DNA of 64,000 nt from [Clostridium] hylemonae DSM 15053 (GTDB lineage: Bacteria > Bacillota > Clostridia > Lachnospirales > Lachnospiraceae). The stretch spans positions 1,426,001-1,490,000 of the forward strand of contig NZ_CP036524.1 in the NCBI RefSeq assembly GCF_008281175.1. The letters are read 5' to 3'. Positions 43,664 to 52,132 of this stretch are shown piece after piece. The translations under genes were made by a program, and so were the position numbers. The notes below the pieces were generated by a model. It did not search any database, was not told where the DNA came from, and was given only the letters and a program-made list of their open reading frames with translations. How positions within the stretch are numbered: the stretch's first letter is position 1; every line of letters starts with the position of its first letter.

Positions 43664-44647
43664 GTGGAAGATGTATTGACATTGCGGACAGTGGGAAGGA
43701 GAACCAGGATCTCAGCCGGACATATTACTGCGGTGATCCTTCTCATACTGTTCGTATGCTGTCTGTATATTATCGGTCTGGGACAGGCGGTGCCGGGGAC
43801 GGTTTCCTCCGGCCTGGAAAATGTAGAAGACACGGATATACAGATGCCCGGACCGCGTCCAAAACAGCCTGATGTAAAACCTTTCAGGCGGATCCTGGAC
43901 CATCCGGAAGAGATAGGCATTGTGATTCTTCCTGGAAAAGAACCGGCAAAAGACCGTATGAAAGATATGGCGGCTGCGGATAAGCTGAAGCCAGATAAGG
44001 CCGGTTCGCAGGACAGGCCGGTCACAGTTCCGGGAAGTTCAGCAGCAGAGGAGGAAGTACCGGATGACGGCACCGGTGTTTCAATATCTGTACATGTGAC
44101 GTTTCATGGAAACGGAGGCACGCTGTCCGTGACGGAAATGACGCTGGAGGAATATTATCTGGACCTTTCTGCCCTGGAAAATCCGAGAAGACTTGGCAAA
44201 GAATTTGACGGCTGGTATATAGATCCTTCGTGTACCACCGCGTTTACCGGCATTGAGGAAGGCCAGACGAGGGTGGACCTGTACGCGGGATGGAAAGAGA
44301 TCACTACTTATATATGCGACGACAGAGGCTATATAACCGGATACAGTGACGCGGCCGCGGTTGCGGATGAAGGCACCATTATCCTGCCGAATTCCCCGGA
44401 CTGTCTCGGAGTGGAGGCAGGCGCTTTTGCCGGGCTGGAGTATGAGATATTTGAAGTGTTCATTCCTCCCAACATAATTTATATCGCGCCGGGAGTGCTG
44501 GAATCATTTCCCTATCTGATGTATATAGAAGTTATGGCCGGGAACCCGGCATTTTACAGCGACGGAGGCGTACTTTATAAAGCAGACGGGACACTTTACG
44601 TCTTTCCGGCGGGAAGAGACAACTGGGGAGCAGGTGATAATGATTAG
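43664..44647 (+). CDS. Membrane-anchored surface protein with InlB-type repeat and BspA-like leucine-rich segment
   Basis: 327 residues from the GTG at 43664 (GAGG eight bases upstream; another GTG at 43655 is in frame). One hydrophobic helix at about 20-40 follows a basic stretch, giving a type II membrane anchor or uncleaved signal. A charged, proline-rich linker leads to an InlB_B repeat (about 140-210; VTFHGNGGTL ... FDGWYIDPS ... LYAGW) and a C-terminal leucine-rich repeat-like segment (VFIPPNIIYIAPGVL, then IEVMAGNPAFYSDGGVLY), as in BspA-type surface proteins. A role at the cell surface is likely; the ligand is unknown. It has its own terminator. Confidence 0.75.
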   Translation: MEDVLTLRTVGRRTRISAGHITAVILLILFVCCLYIIGLGQAVPGTVSSGLENVEDTDIQMPGPRPKQPDVKPFRRILDHPEEIGIVILPGKEPAKDRMKDMAAADKLKPDKAGSQDRPVTVPGSSAAEEEVPDDGTGVSISVHVTFHGNGGTLSVTEMTLEEYYLDLSALENPRRLGKEFDGWYIDPSCTTAFTGIEEGQTRVDLYAGWKEITTYICDDRGYITGYSDAAAVADEGTIILPNSPDCLGVEAGAFAGLEYEIFEVFIPPNIIYIAPGVLESFPYLMYIEVMAGNPAFYSDGGVLYKADGTLYVFPAGRDNWGAGDND

Positions 44648-44667
44648 TTCTGCATGAGTGGACAGGA

Positions 44668-44705
44668 AAGAGCCGGCGGCCGAAAATGACCGCCGGCTCT
44701 TCAAA
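44668..44705 (+). terminator. Terminator after the surface-protein gene
   Basis: AAGAGCCGGCGG (44668-44679) pairs perfectly with CCGCCGGCTCTT (44690-44701). The T-run after it is poor (TCAAATTT), but the stem is strong. Confidence 0.7.
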
Positions 44706-44748
44706 TTTGGATTTTGTGAAAGATTCTCTGTAATTTTTGCGCCGCTGG

Positions 44749-44757
44749 TGATATAAT
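44749..44757 (+). promoter_or_regulatory. Extended -10 promoter of the GNAT-ThrE gene
   Basis: TG-A-TATAAT at 44749-44757, an extended -10 element without a clear -35, 33 bases ahead of the ATG at 44791. Confidence 0.5.
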
Positions 44758-44790
44758 AGGCTGGATCAAATAATTGCAGGGGAAATATGT

Positions 44791-46023
44791 ATGAATATCA
44801 GACAGATCACAGAAGACAAAAAAGCATATTTGGATCTATTACTGCTGGCGGATCCACAGGAGAACATGATCGAGCGTTATCTTGACGGCGGAGAGATGTT
44901 TGTGCTGTGCGACCGGGAGCAGGTAATGACCGTAGCGGTGGTGTCCGTGCTGAAGAACCGGAAATGTGAGCTTAAAAATATAGCGACCAGGCCCGAATAT
45001 CAGGGCAAGGGGTATGCGAGATATATGATCCATTACCTGTGTGAGCATTACAGCAACCGGTGCGACACGATGTATGTCGGTACGGGCAACTGTGCCAAGA
45101 GCATAGGGTTTTATGAGAAATGCGGGTTTGTAAACTCTCATATAATCATGAACTTTTTTATAGACAATTACGATGAGCCGATATATGAAGACGGAAAGCT
45201 GCTGACGGACATGGTCTACCTCAAAAAGTATCTTGATTCTGAAGTGGATGTAAAGAAGGTAGTGAATCTGGCCCTTGAAGCGGGACGGATACTTCTGAAA
45301 AACGGCGGTGAGATCTTCCGCGTGGAAGAGACGATCACGCGCATATGCAACCGATTCCATGTGGAAAAAGTCGATATTTTTACGCTGAGCCACGGTATAT
45401 TTGTCAGCGCTGAAAATGGGGTGCAGGAGGCTTACACGAAGGTGAAGCACGTTCCTTTGTCGGCGCCGCACCTTGGCATCGTAGCGGAAGTCAACGATCT
45501 CTCCAGAGAGATCTCGGCCGGCCGGGTCGGTGTGGATGAAGCGCTTAAGAGGCTGGAAGAGATCGATCATATGCCGCCCAAGCGCGGCTATTTTCAGATA
45601 CTGGCCGCCGGAGCCGGAAGCGGTTTCTTCGGATTTCTGCTCGGGGCGTCGGCGCTTGAGAGCGTGATCGCTTTCTGCATCGGCTGTCTGCTTTATATGT
45701 GGGTACTCGCCGGTAAGCGGCATCATATGTCAAAGATCATCATAAATATTGCCGGGGGCGTGATCATCACTGCATTGGCCATAGTGGCAGTGCATCTGCC
45801 TTTTCCGGAAACAGTCAGGCTGGAGGGTATGATCATCGGTTCTATAATGCCTCTTATCCCTGGGGTCGCATTTGTCAATGCGATCCGCGATATCGCAGAC
45901 AGTGATTTCCTCTCAGGCACGGTGCGGATGATAGATGCTCTGCTCGTGTTTGTATATATCGCCATAGGAGTGGGCATCACACTTAGTATCTATAATAATA
46001 TGTTAGGAGGGCTGGCGCTTTGA
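44791..46023 (+). CDS. GNAT acetyltransferase fused to ThrE-type threonine/serine exporter subunit
   Basis: 410 residues in two parts. Residues about 1-150 form a GNAT domain: the acetyl-CoA loop is RPEYQGKGYARYMIHYL and the last strand YEKCGFVNSHI. Residues about 155-405 form ThrE_1 (YjjP-like): a cytoplasmic segment (KNGGEIFRVEETITRIC, LSHGIFVSAENG) and then five hydrophobic helices from about 270. The partner half, ThrE_2 (YjjB-like), follows with a 4-base overlap, so the two proteins should form the export channel for threonine or serine. The GNAT part is not usual in this family and may acetylate an amino acid before export or regulate the carrier; both are guesses. Confidence 0.88.
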   Translation: MNIRQITEDKKAYLDLLLLADPQENMIERYLDGGEMFVLCDREQVMTVAVVSVLKNRKCELKNIATRPEYQGKGYARYMIHYLCEHYSNRCDTMYVGTGNCAKSIGFYEKCGFVNSHIIMNFFIDNYDEPIYEDGKLLTDMVYLKKYLDSEVDVKKVVNLALEAGRILLKNGGEIFRVEETITRICNRFHVEKVDIFTLSHGIFVSAENGVQEAYTKVKHVPLSAPHLGIVAEVNDLSREISAGRVGVDEALKRLEEIDHMPPKRGYFQILAAGAGSGFFGFLLGASALESVIAFCIGCLLYMWVLAGKRHHMSKIIINIAGGVIITALAIVAVHLPFPETVRLEGMIIGSIMPLIPGVAFVNAIRDIADSDFLSGTVRMIDALLVFVYIAIGVGITLSIYNNMLGGLAL

Positions 46024-46490
46024 TACACGACATATTTATGAATGTAGTCTGCCCGTTTATAGGAACGATCGCGTACGCGGTGCTCTTTAACGTACCGAAG
46101 AGGTATTACTTAAGCTGCGGCATGACCGGGACGGCGGGATGGCTTGTGTTTGCCCTGTCGGGCGCTTATACGTCCTCAGCGGTGGCGGCGTTTCTGGGGG
46201 CGCTTGTCGTTGTCCTCATCTCCAGAATGCTCACGGTAAAGATGAAATGCCCCATTACAGTCTTTCTTGTATCAGGCATCTTTCCGCTCGTGCCCGGCGC
46301 AGGTATCTATTATACGGCCTACTATCTTGTGACGAACCAGCTGTCCCTCGCTGCCCAGAAAGGCCTGGATTCCATAAAGATCGCGTTTGGGATCGTCCTT
46401 GGAATCGTGTTTATCGTCTCCGTACCGAGAGAATTTTTCCAAGTCCGTTACTGGAAGGAAAGAAGGACCGGAAAAGGTTGGAGCAAATAG
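46020..46490 (+). CDS. Threonine/serine exporter family protein, ThrE_2 (YjjB-like) subunit
   Basis: 156 residues with four hydrophobic helices. The start is a TTG overlapping the upstream stop (TTGA), with TTAGGAGGG at 45999-46007 giving a good ribosome site. Typical ThrE_2 features are FLVSGIFPLVPGAGIYYTAYYL and a basic C-terminus. It completes the split exporter with the GNAT-ThrE_1 fusion. The promoter of the following gene lies within its last codons. Confidence 0.88.
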   Translation: MIHDIFMNVVCPFIGTIAYAVLFNVPKRYYLSCGMTGTAGWLVFALSGAYTSSAVAAFLGALVVVLISRMLTVKMKCPITVFLVSGIFPLVPGAGIYYTAYYLVTNQLSLAAQKGLDSIKIAFGIVLGIVFIVSVPREFFQVRYWKERRTGKGWSK

Positions 46491-46506
46491 GAAAATATGG
46501 TACAAT
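46478..46506 (+). promoter_or_regulatory. Promoter of the sirtuin-like gene
   Basis: TTGGAG (46478-46483), 17-base spacer, TACAAT (46501-46506), partly inside the end of the upstream gene. Confidence 0.6.
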
Positions 46507-46542
46507 AAAAGTACGATAAACGGCAGGAGGGAGGGCAAGCAT

Positions 46543-47283
46543 ATGTTAGGAAAGACATTATTGGATATATTGAAGGAGAGCAGATACACGACAGTTTTAA
46601 GCGGATTTGGAATGCTGCTGGAAAGTGGATATCCGGCCATCAGGGACGGGGATGAGTCATACGACGTTGAACTGAAGTACGGTTATTCAGTGGAAGAGAT
46701 ATTCAGCAGTTCTTTCTATTCTACAAGAAAAGAACAGTTCTATGAATTTTACCGCAGCGAGATACTGAAGATGCTGGAAAAGCCGCCTGGAAAATGCTTT
46801 TATGAGATGGCGGAGCTGGAGAAGAGAGGTCTTATCCAGTCCGTTATCACGAGACGTATCTACGGACTTCCGCAGAGGGCCGGCTGTAAAAATGTCATCA
46901 ACCTTCACGGCAGTGTGTATGATAACTATTGTCCGCACTGCGGTAAGGAATATCCTGTAGAATATATCGTCAATTCCGCAAGGATTCCGCTCTGCGAAGT
47001 GTGCAGTACCCCGATACGCCCGAGAATATGCCTGTTTGGAGAGATGGTCGACAACCGTATCATCACAAAGGCGGCGGAGGAGGTCAGAAAGGCAGATGTG
47101 CTGCTCGTTTTGGGGACCAATCTGAAGACCTATCTGTGCAGCCAGCTGATCGACTACTATGAAGGCGATAAGCTCGTTCTGATCAATCCGGAAAAGCATT
47201 TTTCAGATAAGCTTGCCGATGTGGCCGTACATAAGAGTGTGGAAGACGCACTCGGAGAAATACTAAAAGAATTAGGAGAATGA
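46543..47283 (+). CDS. SIR2 family protein with degenerate catalytic motif
   Basis: 246 residues from the ATG at 46543 (GGAGGGAGGG upstream). The fold of NAD-dependent deacylases is clear: His122 in [11 protein letters not shown], a zinc site with Cys130, Cys133, Cys151 and Cys154, and the later VLGTNLKTY and LINPEK segments. But the T-Q-N-I-D catalytic and NAD-binding motif reads T-R-R-I-Y (103-107), and the first glycine loop (GAGxS) reads SGFGMLL. It may be an altered or inactive sirtuin, or a NAD/ADP-ribose binding protein. The gltX gene follows with overlap of ribosome site and stop codon, so the two are co-expressed. Confidence 0.8.
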   Translation: MLGKTLLDILKESRYTTVLSGFGMLLESGYPAIRDGDESYDVELKYGYSVEEIFSSSFYSTRKEQFYEFYRSEILKMLEKPPGKCFYEMAELEKRGLIQSVITRRIYGLPQRAGCKNVINLHGSVYDNYCPHCGKEYPVEYIVNSARIPLCEVCSTPIRPRICLFGEMVDNRIITKAAEEVRKADVLLVLGTNLKTYLCSQLIDYYEGDKLVLINPEKHFSDKLADVAVHKSVEDALGEILKELGE

Positions 47284-47285
47284 TC

Positions 47286-48743
47286 ATGAGTAAAGTAAGA
47301 ACAAGATTTGCACCGAGTCCTACCGGGAGAATGCATGTAGGAAATTTGAGAACAGCGCTCTATGCGTATCTGATAGCCAAGCATGAAGGAGGAGACTTTA
47401 TGCTCAGGATCGAGGATACGGATCAGGAACGGTTTGTGGACGGTGCGCTTGAGATTATTTACCGTACGCTTGAGAAGACCGGGCTCGTTCACGATGAGGG
47501 ACCGGATAAGGATGGAGGAGTGGGCCCTTACGTACAGAGTGAAAGAAACGCCTCCGGGTTATATATGAAATATGCAGAACAGTTGGTCGAGCAGGGGGAC
47601 GCGTACTATTGCTTCTGTGACAAAGAGCGCCTTGATTCCCTGAGGAGCAGGGTGTCGGAATCCGGGACAGAGATCGTAACGTACGATAAGCACTGTCTGA
47701 ACCTCAGCAAAGAGGAGATGGAGGCCAACCTTGCCGCCGGCAGGCCGTATGTGATCCGGATCAATATGCCGGCAAAAGGCACGACTACGTTCCACGACGA
47801 TATATATGGGGACATCACGGTGCCGAATGAGGAACTGGATGATATGATCCTCATGAAGTCAGACGGCTATCCGACTTATAATTTTGCAAATGTGATCGAC
47901 GATCATCTTATGGGGATCACCCACGTGGTGCGGGGCAATGAATATCTGTCATCCGCACCGAAATATAACCGTCTGTATGAAGCGTTCGGATGGGACGTTC
48001 CGACTTATGTCCACTGTCCGCTCATCACGGATGAGAACCATAAAAAGCTGAGCAAGCGCTGCGGGCATTCCTCCTATGAGGATCTGCTGGAGCAGGGATT
48101 TGTGTCAGAGGCGGTCGTCAACTATGTGGCCCTGCTTGGCTGGTGTCCGGAGGATAACCAGGAGATTTTTTCACTGGATGAACTTGTGAAGGCATTTGAT
48201 TACCGGCATATGAGCAAATCTCCGGCTGTATTTGATGTTGTGAAGCTTAGATGGATGAACGGCGAATATCTGAAGGCCATGGACTTTGACAGGTTTTATG
48301 AGATGGCAGAGCCTTATATCAAAGAGGTGGTCACGAAGGATTATGATCTGAAGAAGATCGCGGCGCTGGTAAAGACGAGGATCGAAGTATTTCCGGATAT
48401 CAGAGAACAGATCGACTTCTTTGAGGAGCTTCCGGAATATGACACGGCCATGTACTGTCACAAGAAAATGAAGACAGATGAAGAGAAGTCTCTGGAGGTA
48501 CTAAGAGATATCCTGCCGGTTCTTGAGGCGCAGGATGATTTCAGCAACGATGCTCTGTTTGCGGCGCTGAAAGGTTATGTGGACGCGAAGGGCTGTAAGG
48601 TCGGGTTCGTGATGTGGCCGGTGCGTACGGCGGTGTCCGGCAGGCAGAACACTCCCGGCGGCGCCACGGAGATCATGGAGATACTCGGGAAAGAGGAATC
48701 TCTTAGAAGAATCCGCAGAGGAATCGAATTATTAAGCAGATAA
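47286..48743 (+). CDS. gltX: Glutamate--tRNA ligase
   Basis: 485 residues from the ATG at 47286, chosen because AGGAG (47274-47278) is seven bases ahead; another ATG at 47280 overlaps the upstream stop. Class I synthetase with the HIGH-type motif in [16 protein letters not shown] and the KMSKS-type motif in HKKLSKRCG. The zinc-binding and anticodon regions look normal. It is probably transcribed with the sirtuin-like gene. Whether it also charges tRNA-Gln (non-discriminating) cannot be told without gatCAB information. Confidence 0.96.
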   Translation: MSKVRTRFAPSPTGRMHVGNLRTALYAYLIAKHEGGDFMLRIEDTDQERFVDGALEIIYRTLEKTGLVHDEGPDKDGGVGPYVQSERNASGLYMKYAEQLVEQGDAYYCFCDKERLDSLRSRVSESGTEIVTYDKHCLNLSKEEMEANLAAGRPYVIRINMPAKGTTTFHDDIYGDITVPNEELDDMILMKSDGYPTYNFANVIDDHLMGITHVVRGNEYLSSAPKYNRLYEAFGWDVPTYVHCPLITDENHKKLSKRCGHSSYEDLLEQGFVSEAVVNYVALLGWCPEDNQEIFSLDELVKAFDYRHMSKSPAVFDVVKLRWMNGEYLKAMDFDRFYEMAEPYIKEVVTKDYDLKKIAALVKTRIEVFPDIREQIDFFEELPEYDTAMYCHKKMKTDEEKSLEVLRDILPVLEAQDDFSNDALFAALKGYVDAKGCKVGFVMWPVRTAVSGRQNTPGGATEIMEILGKEESLRRIRRGIELLSR

Positions 48744-48752
48744 GAGGTATAT

Positions 48753-50594
48753 ATGGGGTTAAACAGTGCTCAAAGTAAGGCGGTCGCCCATCACGACGGA
48801 CCTTGTATGGTCCTGGCAGGTCCCGGTTCCGGGAAGACACTCACTATTGCAAAGCGAATAGAATATCTGATAAGGAAGCATAAGGTAAGGCCAGAAGAAA
48901 TTCTGGTCATTACCTTTACTAAATATGCGGCTAATGAGATGAAAAGCCGGTTTTTGGCCGTAATGAAGGAGCCGCTTGCAGTCACCTTCGGAACGTTCCA
49001 CGGCATTTATTACGGAATACTGAAGTGGGCATATGGAATCGGACAGAGCAATCTGCTCACAGAGGAGGAACGTTACAATCTTCTGAGACAGATCGCTTCC
49101 GCGTCACATACGGACGAAGCGCTCACAGAGGAAGAGGAGAAGGACTATTTAAAAGAACTGGCGGCAGAGATAGGGAAGATAAAGAATGACCGTCTGGATA
49201 TCCGCGCGTATGAGTCGGAGAGGTTCGGCAAAGAACGGTTCCAAAGCATATACCGCGATTATGAGGATGCGAAGAAAAAGTGGAATAAAATAGATTTTGA
49301 AGACATGCTGCTGCTCTGCTGCCGGCTGTTTTTGGAGCGCCCTGATGTACTTGAAAAGTGGCAGCGGAAATTCCGTTACATCCTTGTGGATGAATTTCAG
49401 GATATCAACCAGGTGCAGTATGATGTGCTGCGTATGCTTGCGGCTCCGGAGGACAATCTTTTTGTCGTGGGTGACGACGACCAGTCTATCTATGGATTCC
49501 GGGGGGCCAGGCCCGGGATCATGGCGGAGTTCAAAAAAGATTATCCGCAGGCCGGCCAGATACTCCTGGACGTCAATTACAGGTCTACTTCCCATATTGT
49601 TAACGGGGCGCTCAGAGTCATCGGGCATAATCAGAAGAGATTCAAAAAGGCAGTCCGTTCCGGGAAGAAACAAGGGGAGACGGTCCACGTGCAGGAAGTA
49701 AAGGATTCTGTAGAAGAGGGCGCGTATGTTGTGGGACAGATCCGGGAGCTTGTACGGCAGGGGGTCCCCTTAAGCGGGATCGCTGTCCTGTACCGGACGA
49801 ACCTGGACGCCAGGGCGCTGTCGGAGTGCCTGATGGAATATCAGATCCCGTTTTGTATGAAGGAGTACATGGATAATATATATGACCACTTTATCGCAAG
49901 AGACATAAGCAGTTATTTTCATCTTGTGCTCAAGGAATTCGAGCGCACGTATTTCCTGCAGATCGTGAACCGTCCGAACCGGTACATCGGAAGGGACAGT
50001 ATGAGCGGGGAACCGGTGACGTTTGAATCGCTCCGCCGTTTTTACTGTGACAAGCAATGGATGATGGACCGGATCGACCAGATGGAGTGGGACATAAAGA
50101 TGATGGAGAACAAATCTCCGTATCTTGCGATCCAGTATATGAGAAAAAGTATCGGCTATGACGAATTCCTGAAAGACTACGCGGCATACAGACAGATCCC
50201 GGCAGAGGAGCTTTTTAAAGTGCTCGATGAGATACAGGAACTCTCCAGAGGCTCCGGGACGATCGGTGAATGGTTCGCACATGTGGAAAAATACGGGGCC
50301 ATGCTGAAAGAGCAGAGAAAGAAAAGCAGAGAGACAAAAGAGAGCGCCGCCCTGATGACAATGCACGGCTCAAAGGGGCTTGAATACGACACGGTATTCA
50401 TTATCCAGGGAAATGAAGGGGTAGTTCCATACAAGAAGGCAAAAACAGAAGACGAGATAGAAGAGGAACGCAGACTTTTTTATGTGGCCATGACGAGGGC
50501 AAAGCGGAAACTCATTATCAGCTATGTGAAAGAAAAAAACGGGAAAGAAGCAGCTCCCTCCCGTTTTGTAAATGAATTATTCCTCAATGTCTGA
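48753..50594 (+). CDS. UvrD/PcrA-type ATP-dependent helicase
   Basis: 613-residue superfamily 1A DNA helicase, shorter than PcrA (about 720). Motifs in order: Q-motif LNSAQSKAVAH, Walker A AGPGSGKTLTIAKR, Ia ITFTKYAANEMKSR, Walker B VDEFQDINQVQ, III DDDQSIYGFRGARPG, IV LDVNYRST, V MTMHGSKGLEYDTVF, VI LFYVAMTRAKRKL. It translocates 3'-5' on single strands by family precedent; role in repair or replication not decided. The ATG lies 10 bases after gltX. The last codons overlap the convergent DUF1292 gene by 18 bases, and they contain that gene's terminator. Confidence 0.92.
   Translation: MGLNSAQSKAVAHHDGPCMVLAGPGSGKTLTIAKRIEYLIRKHKVRPEEILVITFTKYAANEMKSRFLAVMKEPLAVTFGTFHGIYYGILKWAYGIGQSNLLTEEERYNLLRQIASASHTDEALTEEEEKDYLKELAAEIGKIKNDRLDIRAYESERFGKERFQSIYRDYEDAKKKWNKIDFEDMLLLCCRLFLERPDVLEKWQRKFRYILVDEFQDINQVQYDVLRMLAAPEDNLFVVGDDDQSIYGFRGARPGIMAEFKKDYPQAGQILLDVNYRSTSHIVNGALRVIGHNQKRFKKAVRSGKKQGETVHVQEVKDSVEEGAYVVGQIRELVRQGVPLSGIAVLYRTNLDARALSECLMEYQIPFCMKEYMDNIYDHFIARDISSYFHLVLKEFERTYFLQIVNRPNRYIGRDSMSGEPVTFESLRRFYCDKQWMMDRIDQMEWDIKMMENKSPYLAIQYMRKSIGYDEFLKDYAAYRQIPAEELFKVLDEIQELSRGSGTIGEWFAHVEKYGAMLKEQRKKSRETKESAALMTMHGSKGLEYDTVFIIQGNEGVVPYKKAKTEDEIEEERRLFYVAMTRAKRKLIISYVKEKNGKEAAPSRFVNELFLNV
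50536..50567 (-). terminator. Terminator of the DUF1292 gene, inside the helicase gene
   Basis: AAAACGGGA (50536-50544) pairs with TCCCGTTTT (50559-50567). On the minus strand the stem is followed by a run of T (the complement of AAAAAAA at 50533-50539), so it terminates the convergent gene while lying in helicase codons. Confidence 0.7.
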
Positions 50595-50912
50595 TTCGTC
50601 GAATTCCTGTGTGTCCAGCCATTCGTCAAATGCGTCTGCGGCGATCTCATATTCATCGTCATCTTCGATATTCTCCAGTTCCGGTTCTCCCGGAGCTGTT
50701 TCTTTATAGCGGTAAATGTAAACATCGCCCTCTTCGCTCTCTCCGTTCTCGTCCAGCGGAAGGAGCGCGATATATTCATTTTCACCAGCCTCATAAATGG
50801 TGAGGATCGCACAATTCACCACTTCATCATTATCAAGAGTCAAGGTGACCATAGGTGCTTCGTCATGTCCGCAGCAGTCATCATGTCCGCAGTTGTGTTG
50901 CTGTTCGCTCAT
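50577..50912 (-). CDS. DUF1292 family acidic protein
   Basis: 111 residues. A His/Cys-rich N-terminus (HNCGHDDCCGH) that could bind metal is followed by the DUF1292 core (VTLTLDNDEVVNCAILTIYE, YIALLPLDE, VYIYRYKE) and an acidic tail. The YrzB-like family is widespread in Firmicutes, with unknown function. An AAGGAG site (complement, about 50918-50923) precedes the ATG. It overlaps the helicase end tail to tail, so antisense pairing of the two mRNAs is expected. Confidence 0.85.
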   Translation of the reverse strand: MSEQQHNCGHDDCCGHDEAPMVTLTLDNDEVVNCAILTIYEAGENEYIALLPLDENGESEEGDVYIYRYKETAPGEPELENIEDDDEYEIAADAFDEWLDTQEFDESDIEE

Positions 50913-51106
50913 AGTTTTATCTCCTTTTATATACCTAATAGTTATCTTAGTTTCAAGATACTTTTACTGTACCAAAGGAACGTACAAAAAGCAAGGGAGT
51001 TTTTGCCAATGGCGGGCACATGTGAAAAGTGTAGCCAAAACAGCGAAAATGGTGTAAAATATATCTGTGCGTTTGAAAAAATAATGCATAAGGAGGATAA
51101 AATCTT

Positions 51107-52117
51107 ATGATGAAGAGGAGAATGTTAAGTGTTATTGCGGTGCTGCTTATCTGCATATTCGCATTGTCCGGCTGTAAAAAGAATGTAGGTACGCCGGAAG
51201 ACAATGCGGTGAAAGATGAGGAAGCCGATGAAGATACAGACGGAGAAGATGAAGATGCTTACGTGTTCGGCTTTTCCGTTATTGATATGCAGAACCCTTA
51301 TTTTATAACGCTGGAGGGCGCAACGAGAGAGGCTGTGGAAAGCGGGGGCTACCGTATGATCACGAAGGACCCGGCTTCGGACGCGGCGGCGCAGGCAGCA
51401 CAGATCCAGGAGATGATTGCCGAAGGCATCGATGCGGTCTTTCTCTGTCCGGTAGACTGGGAAGAGATAACGGACTCACTCAAGGCGCTGAAAGATGCGG
51501 GGGTCAGGATAATCAATGTGGACAGCCAGGTGAAAGAGATGGAGTACGTGGACGCCTACATAGGTTCTGACAACCACAACGCCGGATTTATATGCGGGGA
51601 AGATCTGATCGAGAAGCGGCCGGACGGCGGGAAAATCGCCATTCTGGAATGCCCGACCCAGAACTCGATCAACGACCGTATCACGGGATTTGAGGAAGCT
51701 ATCGCAGACGCGGAAAAGGGATTTGAAGTTGTGGCGAGAGAAGACACCGGCGGTGAGTTTGACAGGGCGCTCGAGGCGGCCGAAAAGATTCTGAAGGAAA
51801 ACCCGGACATTACGGCGATCATGTGCGGCAACGACCAGATCGCGGTGGGCGCCATGACGGCGGTGAACCTGGCAAAAATGGAAGACGTCATCATTTACGG
51901 CGTTGACGGCTCCCCGGATATAAAGAAAGAGTTTAAAAAGGCAGGCTGTCAGATCGCCGGAACCGCGGCCCAGTCTCCGATAAATATGGGAAAGACGGCG
52001 GCCAAAACAGGGATCAGTATTCTGAAGGGCGAAGAATTCGAGCGGGAAGTATACGAAGAAGTATTTATGATAAACAAAGATAATGTGGATATGTATGGAG
52101 TAGATGGCTGGCAGTAA
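51107..52117 (+). CDS. Sugar-type ABC transporter substrate-binding lipoprotein, orphan
   Basis: 336 residues. The lipoprotein signal ends in ALSGC at about residues 20-24 and is followed by a long acidic linker. The rest is a periplasmic binding protein type 1 (RbsB-like) fold: FGFSVIDMQNPYF, EGIDAVFLCPVDWEEI, NVDSQV, then ICGNDQIAVGAM. These proteins bind ribose, galactose, AI-2 or similar. No permease or ATPase gene is adjacent; the next gene, 15 bases on, is a GH13-like protein. The binding protein may serve a transporter elsewhere or feed a sensor. AGGAGG lies 10 bases before the ATG. Confidence 0.88.
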   Translation: MMKRRMLSVIAVLLICIFALSGCKKNVGTPEDNAVKDEEADEDTDGEDEDAYVFGFSVIDMQNPYFITLEGATREAVESGGYRMITKDPASDAAAQAAQIQEMIAEGIDAVFLCPVDWEEITDSLKALKDAGVRIINVDSQVKEMEYVDAYIGSDNHNAGFICGEDLIEKRPDGGKIAILECPTQNSINDRITGFEEAIADAEKGFEVVAREDTGGEFDRALEAAEKILKENPDITAIMCGNDQIAVGAMTAVNLAKMEDVIIYGVDGSPDIKKEFKKAGCQIAGTAAQSPINMGKTAAKTGISILKGEEFEREVYEEVFMINKDNVDMYGVDGWQ

Positions 52118-52132
52118 CAGGAAGGGCAGAAT

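Noticed and set aside
47200-47286. T-box leader for gltX
   Set aside because: No AGGGTGGNACCGCG-type sequence in or near this stretch, and the gene overlaps its upstream neighbour.
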